The position numbers were made by a program, and so were the translations under genes. A stretch of 64,000 nt of DNA from contig OZ025695.1 of assembly GCA_964019335.1 (NCBI GenBank), positions 1 to 64,000 of the forward strand, in the 5' to 3' direction. The notes below the pieces were generated by a model. The model made no database searches, was not told the origin of the DNA, and saw only the letters and a program-made list of their open reading frames with translations. The stretch is from Diplonema japonicum (lineage: Eukaryota > Euglenozoa > Diplonemea > Diplonemida > Diplonemidae). Of the stretch, positions 21,297-30,507 are shown piece after piece (the stretch's first letter is position 1; the number at the start of each line of letters is the position of its first letter).

Positions 21297-24078
21297 TTAA
21301 AGAGCATCGATCGCAACCTGCATATGTTCCAGGTACTTAGGGCTGTTAGTGTTGGAGTGCTGAAACATAGCATACTTGCAGTGTGTCCCGTCAAGCTGGT
21401 ATTCGGGTTTCAATTCCTTGCAGTCGTCTGAGAGGAGCGACTTATAGAAGTCCAGCCAGTAGATGTTGCCATTGGCGATGACCCTCTTGTCCTGCAGCGC
21501 AGCTTGCAGCAGGTCATTAAACTGGCAGACAAGGTGCCTCGTAACGTCAAGCATGGGCAGAGCTGGGTGCACTAACACCTTGAAATCATGCTGTTGCTGA
21601 AGTCTCACCAGCGCTTTGATATAAATATCAATGGTCTCTTTCATGCCCTCTTCCACAGATGAGTATCTACCCTTTTCGACAGCAAACAAGATGCCTTCCC
21701 TGCAATCGATCTCACCGAAGATCATCATCACAGTACTGCCCTTCGGTATCTGGTTCGTCATGGCCTCAAAGTTGTACTTCGGATAGAAGTGCGACTCTGG
21801 ACGCAAGTGCCAGCATTTCAGCCCTGTCACCAAGCAGTTCTGCATGACGTGGGTTTTGCTATCAATATTGACCGTGTGCCACGAGGGAGTCAAGCTGTGG
21901 GAATCACCGCACACATACAGTGTCTCGTTCGTGACGGGAACTGGAAGACTGAGGTACTGCATCAGGTGCTCAATAGCACAAAAGTATGCCTGTTCATTCC
22001 TGATGATCGTGAGGTGCAAATCCCTACCCTTTCGAAGGGGGTCCAGACGGGCAACCATGGCAGGCAGCACAGACAGGCACCCTTGCACAAAAAGCATCTT
22101 CACGCAAGCGAACCAAACCGCTAGTAAGTCGATTTCTTCTGAAGAGAACTCACAGGAAGTGCTACTCCCGCCAGGTGTAGACGGGACGGAGTTCGACACA
22201 GCAGGCTGCACGCTTGCATCGGTCGTGATCACGGCACCGTCCTTCACCCATCGCAACCTGCTGCCGGAATCAGCCCATTGTTGTGCTGCTTTGCCGCATA
22301 GGAAGTCATGTTTGTCCTTCTTCTCCAGTACTTCAGACAGCACAGGGATGAACTCGGAGCACTTTACAGAGTGACCATCTTTCGTCTTCACCCCCAGGTC
22401 TGGGCAGCGCTTGAAAAACGCATTGATGGTCTCAAGGCCCTCCCAATACTGACCCAGCACGCTCATGGAGTGAACAAGGTTGAGTGTGTAGGTTGGTGTC
22501 GAAGGGCACATGTCGCGGCATCTGTTGGGGTGTTGTGATGATCACTGCAGCATACTCTTCGAGAATTTTGATAGACTGCTCTACAGCACCGTTATCCTTC
22601 ATCACAGTAGACAGGAACCCGAGGGCACTGGCACCGCCTTCGTCAGCCTTCACGGGGACGACTTCCTTCAGAATTTCAGCAGAGTTGGGAACCTTCCTCA
22701 TCACAGTGCCGAAGGCCTCCTTCACTTCCGTGTTAGTTGTGTTGGCGACAAGCACGTTCAGCAGGCCCCTGATGGCAGTCGTGTCCTGCCCCACCTCTTG
22801 CATGAGTGTTGTATAACCGACCATCGACTCAACATGAGTCTGGTTTGTATCCTTCAACACTGCTGTCCATAAGGCAGCGGCTGTGTTGCGTGATTCCTCG
22901 TCAGCTTTACCGTAGAAAGCGTTGCCAAGGAGGCATTTGAGATCCTGTTTGCGATGATATTGCCCACAACAAGCATACATGGCCTACAGGCTCCTTGGTG
23001 TCGGCCACCTTTACTAGCACCTGGATAGCTTCCTCGTATTCACCTGCCTTGACCAGTGCCTCGCCGTAGTTGCGGATGACTGTAAGGTCGTCTGTACCGG
23101 TCAAGCTGTGTGGCTAAAACATGTTGCGTCTTGCATACTCAAGTACGTGCTTCCAAGACTGAACAGCCTCCTTCCACCTGCGCGCCTTGCCGTATGCGAT
23201 AGCGAGGCCTTTAGCTGATTCAGGCTCTCTGTTCACGGCACCCTGGAGCTTGGAGTAAACCTCTATGGCCCTTGCGTACGCTCCCTTGTCAAGTGCTTCC
23301 TGTCCCATTCCCAGGTACTTTTTTAAAAGTTCAAGTTCCTTCTCTTCAGCGCCAGTCACAGCTACTCCCTCGTTGTCCGTATTGCTCGGCTCTTCCTTCG
23401 GCTCCTTCTTCGGCACAAGGTACAGCTTGCCACTGGCTACGTGATCCCACAAAAAATCGTTGCTGTCCAAAGGCGGTGAGTTCTTCTTTCTGCACAGTGT
23501 GTACGTAGAAGACTCGTTCACGTAACTCTGGAAAGCATGGCATGTTGATGTTGCTGCCATACCTTGTAGATGGTCAAGAATCTCGCCTGGGCATCGGCAA
23601 TGGTCATCGAGGAGGTCAATTTGCACTCGCTAGACTTAATCTTTAAACGATACTCGTCGTTGCCTGTGATGCCGTGCTGCGTGACGGCACATGCATACCT
23701 ATGATGTTTAAGATAAATTCCAGTTCAGTCGCTTGGTTCTTAGGGGCCTTTGCAACAGCAGGGGAAGCAACAGCAACAGAAGTGTCCACCTTGCCGACAG
23801 CAACAGGAGCCTCCACCTTGATGACAGCGAACAAGTCGTCGCTATCGGAACACGCTTCGCGTACATCAGCGGTCAAGGCAAGCACCGTACCCTTCTCCGT
23901 CTTCAGCTCCAGTCCCTTGGTGATATCACCCTTCTTCTTCACATCGTCGAGAACTTCGCTCACAAGTGTCTTGGTAGCTAAGTCAAACCTGCGGTTGTGG
24001 TAATGGCAGTCTTGATTCACACCTCAAAGTAAGTTCGCACGCTTCATAGTGCACGTACACTCTCACTACCTGGTCCAT
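21297..24078 (-). CDS. TPR protein with C-terminal SGNH hydrolase-like domain
   Basis: 858 aa from seven exons (24078-24023, 23988-23699, 23663-23563, 23527-23139, 23105-22979, 22944-22556, 22521-21297); the introns are 33-35 nt. The N-terminal 80 residues (MDQVVRVYVHYEACELTLRF) look like a small beta-rich, perhaps ubiquitin-like, domain. TPR-type helices follow (YARAIEVYSKL, EYEEAIQVLVKV). The C-terminal 350 residues contain GDSHS, FGEIDCREG and LDGTH in order, fitting blocks I, III and V of SGNH/GDSL hydrolases with Ser in GDSH and the Asp-x-x-His pair. The likely activity is esterase or acyl transfer on a glycan or lipid, but the substrate cannot be read. The start is chosen because CATCAG lies 5 nt upstream. 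Confidence 0.75.
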
Positions 24079-24151
24079 TGTCTCTGATGTGCCACGGTAT
24101 TGTAATAAAAAGCTATTGAACAGTGGAAGGAGATGAAAACATTTAAAACAA

Positions 24152-25161
24152 TCAACAAATGAACTCCTTCCACACCGGGAAGGAAATGCACTTATTTTTC
24201 CAGTACAGTTTACAATTTTCCTCTTCAGAAGCCGAGTAAAAAAGCAACCCCGAACATGCTGGTGGCGGTTCGGGTCCGTGCCACAGGCCCCACCTCTTTC
24301 CGGCAGCTGACAAGCTAGCAATTTCTTTTTTATCCATCTGGTAAATAAATATAAAATCAAAACATTACATACTTCAGTTAACTCTACTTCTCTCTTCCTT
24401 TTCTCGGCAGTGGTCTTGGTGGCTGGCACGGGCTTGTCAGCAGCTGGTGCTGGCTTGGCCGCGGGGGTTTTGCTGATCTTCATCTGGGGCTTCTTTGCTT
24501 TCTTTTCCTTTTCATCCTTTTTTTCAGCTTCTCTTTTTGCCTTCCCTGCACGCCTTGCATCATCACGTTGCTGGATCTTCTTAGCCTGCGTTCCTTTTGG
24601 GACCTTACCGCTGTGCTCTTCGAGAAATGCAAGAAACGTGTTCATCGTGCACTTGTGCCAACCAGCACAACCATTCTCGGTGTCATAATCCTTCACCTAA
24701 TAGGTGCGTGTTGTTGTTAATGCCATCATACCTTCTTTACATGCTCATCACTGCCCATCTCACTCATCTTATTACCCGTCAACTCGAACACCTTTGGCAT
24801 GTATTTCAAGAAGGACTTTCTTCTATTGCTCCCCGCCGTCCCTGGGTAGGTCTCTTCCAACCATGGGCTGTAAGCGTCATTCATTATCTCCTCATATTCA
24901 TCACCCATCAGATCTGTGTGGTATGGCTGGCGGGAGGCGAGAAACATTAATTCCACTCATTCTACGCACGCCACGAGATATTCGTATTTTTCTTCTTTCA
25001 TGTTGCTAAACATTTACATCGAACATCTCCGGAACAACTGGCTTCATGTCAACCGTCGCTGGGTGGAAGGGCGCACCGGTCTGCAGGTCACGCGTAACCA
25101 ACGGAAGAAGTTTGTACTCCGGCCCTTCTTCCTTCACTACGTCTGGCACGTGCGGGTCCAT
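24152..25161 (-). CDS. Lys-rich hypothetical protein
   Basis: 282 aa from four exons (25161-25018, 24926-24732, 24696-24373, 24337-24152). Three splice sites follow the GTATG/35-nt rule; the first intron is longer (91 nt) and uses GTAAAT. The N-terminal half is acidic and conserved-looking (LMGDEYEEIMNDAYSPW, CAGWHKCTMNTFLAFLEEH). The middle is a Lys/Ala/Glu-rich segment (about aa 130-215) that could be helical and nuclear. I do not recognise a family. The start was picked from CTGCAG three nt upstream of ATG; the gene ends 73 bp before the TPR-SGNH gene starts. Confidence 0.6.
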
Positions 25162-25266
25162 CTCCTGCAGGTGTGTTCGTGTCGCCAAACTACAACTGAA
25201 ACTATAACTCAATCGCTAGAGCGCACACCGCCTCAACGGTGCGTGTTGGCTGCAAAAAATAAACTC

Positions 25267-26445
25267 CTAAAAAGATGGTGCGCCGTAGTCGCCGCCCAAC
25301 GTGTACGTTACAACTGACGTGAAGACAGGTCCTGACACCATTGACGGGACCGCCCTCATTAACAGATCCCGTGTCTGCTGCAGAACAGGATTGCTCAGCT
25401 GACCTGCTGCTGCGATCAGCCCTGCAAACCTCTGTACTGTCCTGGCCCTCACTTGCTGCTTTTTCTGATATGATTCCAAGGTTTCCCTCAAGCCAGCACC
25501 TTTGTTCACACAGCTCACGACGTGCGCGACCTCCAAAGCGTCTTCGATGGCTAGGCCTGCCCCCTGCGCGAGGTTGGGTGCCGTGGCATGACAGGCATCG
25601 CCTATTAAGACGAGCTTCCCGTCAAAACCGTACCACGTGCTGAGGGTGTCTACCTGGTTGATAGGTGTCTCAAAGATAGCATCTTGCGGTGTCCTTGCTA
25701 CGAGGTCCCGTACCGGCTCGTGGAAGTCTCTTGTTATAGCAAGCAAACGTTCTTTTGCTTCCTCGCAAGAGAGCTTCTCATCATTGCTGCATTCCTCAGA
25801 GAAGAACCAAAACACTTCATCGCCTTTCAGGGGTACGTAGCCAAACCTCCCATCCCTGCTCCACGTTTCGTATGCCGTCGTCTTGTCCACAGCACTGTCG
25901 ACCAGCGTGGCGCGCCAGTACCTGTACCCCATGTAGCTCGGCTTAACAGATCGGTCAATGTAGCTTCTCGCCAGTGAGTGAATACCATCAGCACCAATGG
26001 CCATGTCTCCTTCGAAGGTCTTGTCACCGGCCAATACCTTGACACCGTTGGGTGTCTCTGCATAACTCATCACTTTGTCGTACACCAAGTCGGCACCCGC
26101 CTCTATTGCAGCCTCTTTCAATGTGCTGGCCAACGCGTTTCTGTGCAAACACAAAATGGGGTGTGTTTCACTAAAGCTACCAGCAGGCGCTGCAAGAATA
26201 GCCCCGGATTTTGACTTGTAAGCCATGTTGCCAGGCATGTAAGCACCTTTGTTTTCTAACCTTTCCTTGAGCCCCAGCTTGTCCATTGCACGTAGTCCGT
26301 TCCGCCACAATGCGATGCCGCTGCCCTTCGCGTCCTTTACATCGTATGGCTCGATCACCGTCACCTTAACACCAACCTTCCTCAGAGCTATAGCTGCCGT
26401 CAGGCCCCCTATGCCCCCACCAGCGACAATAACATTTTGGATCAT
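25267..26445 (-). CDS. FAD-dependent monooxygenase (UbiH/salicylate-hydroxylase-like)
   Basis: 392 aa, no intron. The N-terminus VIVAGGGIGGLTAAIAL is the Rossmann GxGxxG site for FAD, followed by the acidic residue at the end of strand 2 (VIEPY). GADGIHS near aa 150 is the DG motif, and LIGDACHATAPNLAQGAGLA near aa 280 is the GD motif that binds the flavin ribityl chain. This set defines class A aromatic hydroxylases and related flavin monooxygenases. Length is normal for the class. There is no clear targeting peptide. The substrate is not predictable: an aromatic ring, quinone precursor or other small molecule. Lack of introns and compactness could mean bacterial origin, but intronless genes occur among its neighbours too. 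Confidence 0.9.
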   Translation of the reverse strand: MIQNVIVAGGGIGGLTAAIALRKVGVKVTVIEPYDVKDAKGSGIALWRNGLRAMDKLGLKERLENKGAYMPGNMAYKSKSGAILAAPAGSFSETHPILCLHRNALASTLKEAAIEAGADLVYDKVMSYAETPNGVKVLAGDKTFEGDMAIGADGIHSLARSYIDRSVKPSYMGYRYWRATLVDSAVDKTTAYETWSRDGRFGYVPLKGDEVFWFFSEECSNDEKLSCEEAKERLLAITRDFHEPVRDLVARTPQDAIFETPINQVDTLSTWYGFDGKLVLIGDACHATAPNLAQGAGLAIEDALEVAHVVSCVNKGAGLRETLESYQKKQQVRARTVQRFAGLIAAAGQLSNPVLQQTRDLLMRAVPSMVSGPVFTSVVTYTLGGDYGAPSF

Positions 26446-26490
26446 ATTATCTGAGTGGAAAATGATTAAAATACAAGTGAAGGAAAAATA

Positions 26491-29484
26491 CTACCTGAGC
26501 ACAATACTCCCCCCGTCTGCAATGTGCCTGACACATGTTGCTGCCAGGTCACATGCCTCGCTATGCTTCGACCGCACCGTTAGACGGTAACCCCCGTCGT
26601 GTGCTTGTACGTGCAGAAGTGCGACAGCATCATCAGTAGACCTCAATTCGCAGGCAAACAGCCAATCCGTACCGCTCTCGTGGACTTTAAATAGAACGGG
26701 AAACCCTTTTAGGTGTTGGATAGCTTTGTTAGAAGGAAAGGCCAAGTCCTTTTCTGTCTCGAGTGCGTCCCACAACAACGAGAAGTCAGGAACAGACAGC
26801 AGGAGAGGCCGAGCAAACCATAGTGGATGTATCTCTAATCTGAAAGGGAAAACGGAACACCTTCTGTTCACATCTTCATCCACATTGATGACCTCACCAG
26901 CTACTCTGATGGTGTCAGGAATCAAAAGTGGGTGAGTACATTTCACAGACCCACCAAGTGTCCATGGCCTACTAAGGATAGGGGTCCCTATCGCCACAAC
27001 TACGTGATCGCTGACTGATGAGCTCGTTCTTGTTGACACCCGCGTCCCGCTCCCTACACAGCTAGTGCTCTCAGCGTGACTGCTGACAACACGCAGCTGG
27101 CCCCTGTCCTGCCCGCTGTCAAGAGTGGTGACAATGTCATAAAGGCCTTCAGTACTAGAGCTTTCTATGTGCACGTATGAGTTACTAGGGTGCATCGAGA
27201 GCCACACCTTGATACTGACGACATCCGCGTCAAAAACAGGGTACACGGGCCAATCCCTGTGTCCAAGATGAGCAAACGGTGATGGTTTCGGCAACGGGGG
27301 TGGCGATGGCACCGGTGAACCGGCAAGACTCTGTGGCGCATCGACCGTAAGCAACTGCATGTCCTTTGTCCACACTGCTGCATGGGGTTCCAGTGCAAGC
27401 GGTTTTTCAGCAGGAAGAGCAAGTACCCGAGGGTTCTTTGACATGAACGAGCGAAGCACTTCAGACGTATCACCAGGTAGCAGCGGGATGAAAGGCTCTT
27501 CAGTCTCGCGTCGGCATCTCGCAACACACGTACCTTTACGTGCTTCGTCAACAAAACCATCCAGAAAGCTAAGATCCTTGTCGATATGAAGCACTGTAGC
27601 TTCGACACTGAGCTGAACTTCCAACCGTGCCATGCATTCTGCGGCGCACTGCTGTACTGTCACATCATGTGCTCTCATCAAGCACTGCAGCCATGATCTT
27701 AACACAACAGGCTGCGTATCGTTGTCCAAGAGCATTTTTGCAAACTGTGCCGTTGACAGGAACATAACCGAAAGGTCAGCTAAGGGCTGGCACATTCTGT
27801 GTTGATGAAAGTAGTGATCAACCCAGCGAAGTAAGTACTCCCGCACGTGAGTGGGCAGCATTGCAAAGTGCGTGACAGCCACGAAACAAACCAAGCAGTA
27901 AGCTGCCAAATGCTCGCCGTGCGGGAAGAGTGCCTTGAGCCATTTGACATGCTGTCGCAAGGGGTGCATCGAACGCTTGAGAATCTCCAAGTTTGTTGTA
28001 TCAACTAGCACATGTGATGACATCATGAACTTCACAAGCTTGATGTGTTTGCTGGTTACAGGTTGCAGCAGGCACAGCCTCCTGTGGCAGTCAGCTAGCA
28101 ATGCATCATCTACTATGCTTTCCAAATCAGTCTTGAGGACACTCAAAGCAAGGTCCACATTCAGCCTGCCGTACCCAAAGCCTGTATACAAGCAGTTTCT
28201 TGCCAGAGTGCTTAGTGTCGTGTTCCCTGACGAAAGCGCTGCGATTACAATAGACGACTCTTTCTTCGACAAGTTCACGCTGCTCAGCATCCCTTCAATC
28301 AACTTCACCCCGATATACCTATAGTTAGGAACCGTGCTGACAAGCAGTGTATTGATTCCCTGCCGTGCCCTTGCAAACAGTTCTTTCTCACGAGGCAACA
28401 AGAGCAGCGTCTCAATAACATCTGCGAGAAGAGCTACAGACTTCAAGTCAGACTTCTTGAGTACCTTATGCTGCAAGGACGACAACAGCCTGATGCAAGA
28501 TGCAGGCAGGTCTTCACCAGCACGGAGCACCTTTCTATATACCTTGAGCGCCTGCATGTGGATGCCCAGCACTGATGCTGTAGTGGTGTTGTAAGCTACA
28601 CGTTCGTGCAAAGCTACAACACGTTGCGTGAAAAGCTCGATGCCCTTCTGCATGTCGCAGTCAAGCAACATCAACACCAGCGACAATGCCGATGCTGCAA
28701 CGAGAGGTTCTGTGTCATCTAATACCAAGCTTGTCTTGTCCCACACCTGCTGCAGCGTTACCTGGCAGAGGCTAGAAGTAGGAGCACCTCGTTTCACATG
28801 AGTAAAGATGGCTTCTAGGCATTTGGCGGAACGCCTCTTCACATGGTTGTCTGCGTGCTGCAGCAGTCGGATGACATCTTCAAAGAATACAGGCAACACC
28901 TGCAGGCTGAAGAGTTCGGACAAAGAATGCAGCGCCGCAACTATCGTTCTGCTGTCATCAGAAAGGAGCTGCTTCTTCAATGAGTTCACAACTAGAACTC
29001 TAATGCTGTGGTGACTGGGCACACACTGTGCTGTGGCTATGTACCCTAATGCCTTAACTCTCCCAGGTTGTTCGATGGCCTTGATAATGCTGCTATGAGC
29101 AAATGTGCAGTCAACTCCATGGTAGTGCAAAACAAGCACCTTGAGAAGGAACTCCCTGAGCTCCTCTTTCATTGTCTCTTTCAGCTGTATGACCTCTTTT
29201 TTAATGAAACTCGCTTCGCGTGTTTCACTCTGACTCTCACGCAGTATGTGGCAGAATGAGCTGAAGTCTTCCGAAGGATAGTCCCCTTTTGCAATCAAGT
29301 ACTCCACCACCTTTGCTTTCAATTCTCTGCCATCGATGTCGTTTTGTATCTCTTCTCTTGATGGCAGCATGCCCCACAGATACCTCAAACCAGTGACCGG
29401 CACAGTTCCAAAAGCAGCCACTTTCTCCATGCTGTCACCCCATCTCTTAGGAGGTGTCTCGTCGGTGCTGCCGCGCAACAGCAT
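26491..29484 (-). CDS. Adaptor-protein complex large subunit, epsilon/gamma-like
   Basis: 997 aa, single exon. The N-terminal 600 residues are helical repeats with adaptin-type signatures: LVLHYHGVDCTFAH, KALGYIATAQC, LVVNSLKKQLLSDD and VKRRSAKCLEAIF, corresponding to the stretch of AP gamma/alpha/epsilon subunits that begins with the LGxDxSF and K-x-GYLA motifs. A Pro/Ser-rich hinge is followed by a 230-aa C-terminal beta-rich region in place of a classical ear. AP-4 epsilon looks closest by eye; AP-1 gamma or AP-2 alpha cannot be excluded. The subunit would sit in a heterotetramer that selects cargo on Golgi or endosome membranes. TTCTACAG lies 17 nt before the ATG, with a minimal ATG-TAA upstream ORF in between. 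Confidence 0.8.
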   Translation of the reverse strand: MLLRGSTDETPPKRWGDSMEKVAAFGTVPVTGLRYLWGMLPSREEIQNDIDGRELKAKVVEYLIAKGDYPSEDFSSFCHILRESQSETREASFIKKEVIQLKETMKEELREFLLKVLVLHYHGVDCTFAHSSIIKAIEQPGRVKALGYIATAQCVPSHHSIRVLVVNSLKKQLLSDDSRTIVAALHSLSELFSLQVLPVFFEDVIRLLQHADNHVKRRSAKCLEAIFTHVKRGAPTSSLCQVTLQQVWDKTSLVLDDTEPLVAASALSLVLMLLDCDMQKGIELFTQRVVALHERVAYNTTTASVLGIHMQALKVYRKVLRAGEDLPASCIRLLSSLQHKVLKKSDLKSVALLADVIETLLLLPREKELFARARQGINTLLVSTVPNYRYIGVKLIEGMLSSVNLSKKESSIVIAALSSGNTTLSTLARNCLYTGFGYGRLNVDLALSVLKTDLESIVDDALLADCHRRLCLLQPVTSKHIKLVKFMMSSHVLVDTTNLEILKRSMHPLRQHVKWLKALFPHGEHLAAYCLVCFVAVTHFAMLPTHVREYLLRWVDHYFHQHRMCQPLADLSVMFLSTAQFAKMLLDNDTQPVVLRSWLQCLMRAHDVTVQQCAAECMARLEVQLSVEATVLHIDKDLSFLDGFVDEARKGTCVARCRRETEEPFIPLLPGDTSEVLRSFMSKNPRVLALPAEKPLALEPHAAVWTKDMQLLTVDAPQSLAGSPVPSPPPLPKPSPFAHLGHRDWPVYPVFDADVVSIKVWLSMHPSNSYVHIESSSTEGLYDIVTTLDSGQDRGQLRVVSSHAESTSCVGSGTRVSTRTSSSVSDHVVVAIGTPILSRPWTLGGSVKCTHPLLIPDTIRVAGEVINVDEDVNRRCSVFPFRLEIHPLWFARPLLLSVPDFSLLWDALETEKDLAFPSNKAIQHLKGFPVLFKVHESGTDWLFACELRSTDDAVALLHVQAHDGGYRLTVRSKHSEACDLAATCVRHIADGGSIVLR

Positions 29485-29565
29485 CCTTACATAACGAGCA
29501 CCTGTAGAATGCTATTAGCTGTCATACTGATGGAATGAAAATAAATCAAAAGCAACTGGCTAGAC

Positions 29566-30420
29566 CTATTGTTGAAACGACACGCCGTACGTGCCATCGG
29601 GGTTCTGGGTAGTTTGGAAATTGTCCAAAGAGAGCCCAAAGTAGCCAAGCACCGAGTTGCCGATGCCCTTGAGGCTCTGCATGGCCTCATCCATTTGTTC
29701 CTTCCTTCGCTTCTCCACGATAGGGCCAAGGCGCATCATGATTTCCTTCGCCTGTGCGTGCTTGGGTTGTGTCTTGAGTATAGTCTCGGCGTCATCAAAG
29801 GCTTTGAACCAGTCATCTCCTTCAAGCTTGTCACACGCAGTCATCCTTCTGAGCAGTGCCTTCTCGTAGTCGGGCTTCAGAAGCAGTGCCTGCGTGCAGT
29901 CTTCCTCAACTAAACGCCAATTTTCTTCTTTCAACCTGCAGGCGGCTCGGTTGCAGTAGTATGGCGCTGCTTCCGGTGCCTTCCTGGGTGCTATATCTAT
30001 CGCCTTCGTGTACATGTTGACTGCATCGGTGTACTCCCCCTGCGCAAACAGCGAGTTCCCTTTCGTCTTGTACTCGTCGGCCTCCTTTAACTTCAGCTCT
30101 CTCTTGTGGCCCCACAGCTTGTAATACGCTCCCACAACCCGTGTTGCGTGGCTTTGCGACATCTTCACTGCGTTCTCGTCCGCCTTCACGGCCCTCCCAC
30201 GCAGCACGGCACTCCAAAGAATCCCAAGATACCTTCTGCACACTTCTCTTTCAGCATGCATTCTCACCCTGTTCAGCATGAAATCAGCCATTCGCTTCTT
30301 CCCCTTTAGTTTTTTAACATTATGCACTACAGGCTTTGCTTCTGGAGTGCTAGGGGCAGCGCTGGGTTCCTTGCGCTGGGTGCATGGTTCGTCATCTTCT
30401 ATTTCTGTAATGTATCCCAT
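29566..30420 (-). CDS. TTC1: Tetratricopeptide repeat protein 1 homologue
   Basis: 284 aa from the ATG at 30420, which directly follows CTCTACAGAG; an ATG 48 nt upstream is on the other side of that acceptor and is unlikely to be used. The protein has an acidic N-terminus, then three TPRs (KTKGNSLFAQGEYTDAVNMY; CNRAACRLKEENW; KALLRRMTACDKL), and a C-terminal block MRLGPIVEKRRKEQ ... LKGIGNSVLGYFGLSLDNFQ that is typical of TTC1. TTC1 is a co-chaperone-type TPR protein known from animals to bind Hsp90/Hsp70 and G-alpha proteins. No introns. Unlike the animal protein, it has an insert between the acidic start and the first TPR. Confidence 0.88.
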   Translation of the reverse strand: MGYITEIEDDEPCTQRKEPSAAPSTPEAKPVVHNVKKLKGKKRMADFMLNRVRMHAEREVCRRYLGILWSAVLRGRAVKADENAVKMSQSHATRVVGAYYKLWGHKRELKLKEADEYKTKGNSLFAQGEYTDAVNMYTKAIDIAPRKAPEAAPYYCNRAACRLKEENWRLVEEDCTQALLLKPDYEKALLRRMTACDKLEGDDWFKAFDDAETILKTQPKHAQAKEIMMRLGPIVEKRRKEQMDEAMQSLKGIGNSVLGYFGLSLDNFQTTQNPDGTYGVSFQQ

Positions 30421-30507
30421 CTCTGTAGAGTGTAATGGTCGTGGGCAAGTATGCAGCGCAAACAACAAAGCTAGTCACTAAGGGATAGAGATTTGAAATG
30501 GAACAGG

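Noticed and set aside
30421-30468. Upstream ATG of TTC1 as the start codon
   Set aside because: It lies upstream of the CTCTACAG acceptor that directly precedes the second ATG, and the extra residues are not protein-like for this family.
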